Assembly: GCF_020519665.1 (NCBI RefSeq) | Contig: NZ_CP084703.1 | Span: forward strand, 3,968,001-4,032,000 | DNA: 64,000 nt | Source of the DNA: Bacillus shivajii | Lineage (GTDB): Bacteria > Bacillota > Bacilli > Bacillales > Salisediminibacteriaceae | Reading direction: 5' to 3' | Shown: positions 61,394-64,000 of the stretch, piece after piece | Position numbering within the stretch: the first letter of the stretch is position 1 | Layout: each line of letters opens with the position of its first letter | Program-made: the position numbers and the translations under genes | Notes under the pieces: generated by a model | The model's input: the letters and a program-made list of their open reading frames with translations, nothing else | Database searches by the model: none | What the model was told of the DNA's origin: nothing

Positions 61394-61959
61394 AAGTTTT
61401 ATCCAATGCAGGGCAACTATATTTAAATGAATACTATGCTCTAAAACACGCGGAGCATGAGGTAAATAAATATCTAGATAACTTAACAAATCATACATAT
61501 CAATACATTGTTACTCATTGTTCAAAACTAGAGGCAAATCAATATACATGGAATTGCCACCATTCCAAACCAGGTCGAATTGAGTTGTATCCTTACTTTT
61601 CTAATAATCAAGGGATATTTGAAAGTGACAAAGTTGAATTATCCGTGCTCTATCGAGATGTTCGTGATTATGATGATATGGAAAAAACAGAAAGTGTTCG
61701 TTTGTCTATTTATTGTCGAAAGGCCTTAAAGGAAAAATTGAATAAGTTGCCCGAAACTACACTAAATAAAGCCTCGCAATTAGCAGAAAAACACGGCATT
61801 AAGATTCAAGTGAAGACGGGGAAACCATTATTCTATATGTACATTGATCTGGACCTTGGTGATGTTGAAAAATCAGCAAAGGTTATTGGAGAGGACATGA
61901 TTCGTATTGGTAAAGGGTTGGATACATTTATAGATGGCATTATAGAAGATAATTCTTAA
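61390..61959 (+). CDS. Hypothetical partner of the nuclease-like protein, 189 aa
   Basis: Start ATG overlaps the stop of the nuclease-like gene, with GAGGAGG upstream. A mix of strands and helices, with no membrane segment. A central part (WNCHHSKPGRIELYPYFS) and the C-terminal segment (LYFYMYIDLDL-like, DVEKSAKVIGEDM) are unassigned. I do not recognise the family. Its 3' end is duplicated at 59134-59250. Tight coupling suggests that the two proteins act together. Confidence 0.75.
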   Translation: MKVLSNAGQLYLNEYYALKHAEHEVNKYLDNLTNHTYQYIVTHCSKLEANQYTWNCHHSKPGRIELYPYFSNNQGIFESDKVELSVLYRDVRDYDDMEKTESVRLSIYCRKALKEKLNKLPETTLNKASQLAEKHGIKIQVKTGKPLFYMYIDLDLGDVEKSAKVIGEDMIRIGKGLDTFIDGIIEDNS

Positions 61960-62173
61960 AACATGAGCATACCAAAATAAAGGTCTCATATAACCAAAAA
62001 TTAATTTCCTATTATATGTCCGCTCCTTCTTCTCTGCAGCGAATTTGCGTAGCTTATTCGCGGCATTCCTTGTGTCTTACACCTTCGATCTTTCTTCCCA
62101 CCTATAAAAATAACGGACGAATGAGACACCTCATCCGACCGCATTTCAATATAATATTAAAAGCCACCTTCGT
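61843..62173. repeat. Decayed direct repeat, right copy
   Basis: Counterpart of 59134-59465, covering the end of the intact gene, a terminator with GCAGCGAAT / ATTCGCGGC (62037-62064) and the GGACGAATGA / TCATCCGACC hairpin (62115-62140). Confidence 0.8.
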
Positions 62174-62198
62174 TGCTTTAGGATCCGTTCCTCCGCCT

Positions 62199-62867
62199 CT
62201 AATCAAACTGAATATAAAATGTCTCGCGATTTATTTCAATTTCCATTTCAACATCTCTGATGTTATCTGATACTTCTTTTGGTACTTCAACATAAATATA
62301 AAATAGACGGTCTTCTAAAGGATCAATTCTATCGTTGTGGAAGTTTGAATCACTGGTTGTTGGTGAGCCAAACCGAACATTGTCATACGTAAAATCATTT
62401 TTATAAAATGCGGTTCCGCTAAAATCGTTACTAAAGTTACCTGTATCGATCGTACCTGTACTTAAGTTTTTAATCTCACCTGTAAGTAATAGGTAAATAT
62501 TATTCGAATTATTTAATTCGTAATAACTGTATACACTTGAAGTATTTGGTGGGAGGATTTCATCTACAAATTCAAATTCATCAATCGTAAACTCAGCAAA
62601 TCCCTCAACTATGTACTGCTTACCAAATTGAAGTGTATCATTTGTATCTTCTTCCTCAACCTTTTCCGCAACTTCTTCCTCTTTTACCTCTTCAACATCA
62701 CTCTTAATTGACGCCTCAGCCTCTTCTTCTTTACTAGCCAATTCGCTTCTTAGTTCTTCATTCTCTTCTTTTAACTCCTCGATTTGTTCTTCTAACGCTG
62801 CTGTCTCAGAGTTTGAACAACCAATTAAAACCAAACTAAAAGATAATACCATCAGTAACTTCTTCAT
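62199..62867 (-). CDS. Lipoprotein with coiled coil and DUF4352-like domain, 222 aa
   Basis: Signal peptide with lipobox SLVLIGC (Cys17), then a Glu/Lys-rich coiled coil (residues about 22-80) and a beta-sandwich-like domain (GFAEFTIDEFEFVDEILPPN; YLLLTGEIKNLSTGTIDTGN) of the type found in DUF4352 surface lipoproteins. ATG 62867 follows AAAGGAA. Exposed on the outer face of the membrane; function unknown. Confidence 0.82.
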   Translation of the reverse strand: MKKLLMVLSFSLVLIGCSNSETAALEEQIEELKEENEELRSELASKEEEAEASIKSDVEEVKEEEVAEKVEEEDTNDTLQFGKQYIVEGFAEFTIDEFEFVDEILPPNTSSVYSYYELNNSNNIYLLLTGEIKNLSTGTIDTGNFSNDFSGTAFYKNDFTYDNVRFGSPTTSDSNFHNDRIDPLEDRLFYIYVEVPKEVSDNIRDVEMEIEINRETFYIQFD

Positions 62868-63247
62868 CTAATAAATTCCTTTCGATAACAATTTAATAAC
62901 ATTGTCATTATAAGATAGATGAAGCCAAGAAGAAAGTGGTAGATAGTTCTAAAATACTAGTATCTAAAAACTATTTAATTAACTATATGAGAATGTTTAT
63001 ATCAACTTCCACTTATGTTGATCTCTTTCTTTTGACGATTTGATCAATTAATAAGTACACTCCAATCCTAGCCATTACAAGCCCCCTCGCTCACCTTAAC
63101 AAACAACGAATCCATCACGATCAACTATTCCTATTACAAGGTTGAAAAACAAATACACCGAACATCATATTGTCTCATCCGCTCCTCGCATCAAACAATG
63201 GCCATGACACCGTAAAAATTATAGTAAAACTTCAGTTAAATAAAAAA
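62868..63247. other. Intergenic region without recognised genes
   Basis: A-T rich region upstream of the lipoprotein gene. No gene or conserved element was recognised apart from the lipoprotein's promoter zone. Confidence 0.4.
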
Positions 63248-63292
63248 AGCCGCTAACGTCCCGTTATTGTATAGCGGAATGTTAGCGGCTTT
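63248..63292 (-). terminator. Terminator, GCCGCTAAC type
   Basis: Stem AGCCGCTAAC / GTTAGCGGCT with seven A on the left (minus-strand U-tract). It probably ends transcription from the winged-helix-like gene at 63599-63985. Confidence 0.75.
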
Positions 63293-63578
63293 ACTTAAAG
63301 GTGGACAGAAACTAAGCCCGGCGCCCTTCTATCTCTTGTCATAGGCTTTTATATATATACGAAACATCTTACGTGTTTCTTCGCTCGAAGGGAACAATAA
63401 ACCTCCCTCCTTCATTAAATACTCTTTAAATATATATATAATTTCATATCTAAAAATGAAAAATGAAGATCAATACTTATCCATTAAAGGCGTCCCCTTC
63501 AACTTTACCGCTTTTTCGTTGCAACTCCACATATTGGGAAGGTCATTTTTAATCAAAACCATTTCCCTGTTTCCGTCT
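63293..63578. other. Gap downstream of the winged-helix-like gene
   Basis: No gene supported. A plus-strand frame overlapping 63456-63683 lies opposite the winged-helix-like gene and its REP half-unit and is not credible. Confidence 0.4.
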
Positions 63579-63607
63579 TGGAAGCAGAAGAACCGTCCCT
63601 ACGCTTC
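63579..63607. repeat. REP-like half unit
   Basis: TGGAAGCAGAAGAACCGTCC followed by CTACGCTTC. It contains the stop codon of the winged-helix-like gene. Confidence 0.75.
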
Positions 63608-63985
63608 AAAGCCAAGCTGTTCGAGGTCGGCGTGCAGTTTTGCAAAGTTCACTCGATATAATTCCTTTGGATTTTTGTTATAACGTGGGTTCGGGCGTTG
63701 CTCGATCCAGCCTAATTCTATTAATCTATTTAAATAGTCATTCATTGTATTTGGTGAAACATTTAACATCGTCTCTTCAACTAATTCCTCAGCTGTCTTG
63801 CAGAACCACCCGTTCATTGGTGTTAAGTTAGGAGTTCTTCCTTTCTTTTTTTGTTCTTCAATCCATCGATCAAGCTCAGCAGCGTAGCCTGACCAATGTA
63901 CCATTTGATCTAGGATTACTGCCAATGCAAAATCTCCCGTTAATATGAAATATTCTTCTCTAATAACTGGTTTTCTTTCAAACAT
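63599..63985 (-). CDS. Winged-helix-like protein, 128 aa
   Basis: Begins MFERKPVIREEYFILTGDFA with a helical N-terminus (ALAVILDQMVHWSGYAAEL), then WFCKTAEELVEETMLNVSP and MNDYLNRLIELGWIEQRP, which look like a winged helix as in phage or plasmid replication-organiser proteins. That comparison is by eye. ATG 63985 follows GGAGG. The stop codon and last residue lie in a REP half-unit. A decayed paralogue lies at 5530-5847. Confidence 0.72.
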   Translation of the reverse strand: MFERKPVIREEYFILTGDFALAVILDQMVHWSGYAAELDRWIEEQKKKGRTPNLTPMNGWFCKTAEELVEETMLNVSPNTMNDYLNRLIELGWIEQRPNPRYNKNPKELYRVNFAKLHADLEQLGFEA

Positions 63986-64000
63986 TGTAAAACCTCCGCT

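Overview
The window looks like a stretch of chromosome from a low-GC, Gram-positive, Bacillaceae-type bacterium. The evidence is strong Shine-Dalgarno sites (GGAGG types) before most genes, frequent TTG and GTG starts, lipobox-bearing substrate-binding proteins, cre-like CcpA sites, a YesM/YesN-type two-component pair and Bacillaceae-style dispersed repeats. TRAP transporters and a sodium:solute symporter would fit a halotolerant or alkaliphilic member, but that is inference. No rRNA, tRNA, CRISPR array or intact transposase was recognised.

Layout. 1-9.5 kb: an unrecognised gene; a chemotaxis and c-di-GMP neighbourhood (a chemoreceptor gene broken by a frameshift but still preceded by a GEMM-I c-di-GMP riboswitch, CheX-like phosphatase, CheY-like regulator, HD-GYP protein); gene relics and 21-bp tandem repeats. 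9.8-11.8 kb: a VanZ-family gene, an EamA exporter and a small XapX protein. 11.8-22.8 kb: a carbohydrate regulon with ABC importer, YesMN two-component system, cupin, Gfo/Idh dehydrogenase, sugar isomerase-like protein and a Tm-1-like/TIM-barrel pair. 23-31.9 kb: an IclR-controlled operon with a sodium symporter, 2-keto-3-deoxy sugar-acid kinase and aldolase, RidA, M20 hydrolase, PLP enzyme, metallo-beta-lactamase fold and dehydrogenase. 32-36.5 kb: a second, nearly identical VanZ cassette, a NERD protein, and an orphan peptide-binding protein with an M24 peptidase. 36.9-39.3 kb: an unknown membrane protein and an M48 protease.

39.6-47.3 kb is the most unusual block. On one strand it encodes a TIR protein with a degenerate STAND-like module, an SPFH/band-7-like protein, an SH3-tailed membrane protein, a SLOG-like nucleotide-binding protein, a HEPN-CBS fusion, and a membrane protein with two TrkA-N folds and a C-terminal RyR domain. 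These are the parts expected of a nucleotide-signal conflict or stress system: TIR enzyme, nucleotide sensors, membrane effector.

48.1-58.5 kb holds two TRAP transporter operons, each led by a GntR-type regulator. One ends in an M24 peptidase-like enzyme, the other in a proline-racemase-family protein that lacks the second catalytic cysteine. 59-64 kb has small accessory genes, including a PD-(D/E)XK nuclease-like two-gene unit flanked by decayed direct repeats, and ends in a winged-helix-like gene with a decayed paralogue near 5.7 kb.

Repeats are a second theme. A REP-like hairpin family (GGGGACGGTTC / GAACCGTCCCC) occurs at nine places, often at gene ends, and brackets the duplicated VanZ cassette (523 bp, six differences). 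Other families are a GTGCC-type palindrome, 21-bp tandem arrays at three loci, and similar terminator hairpins reused at several operon ends.
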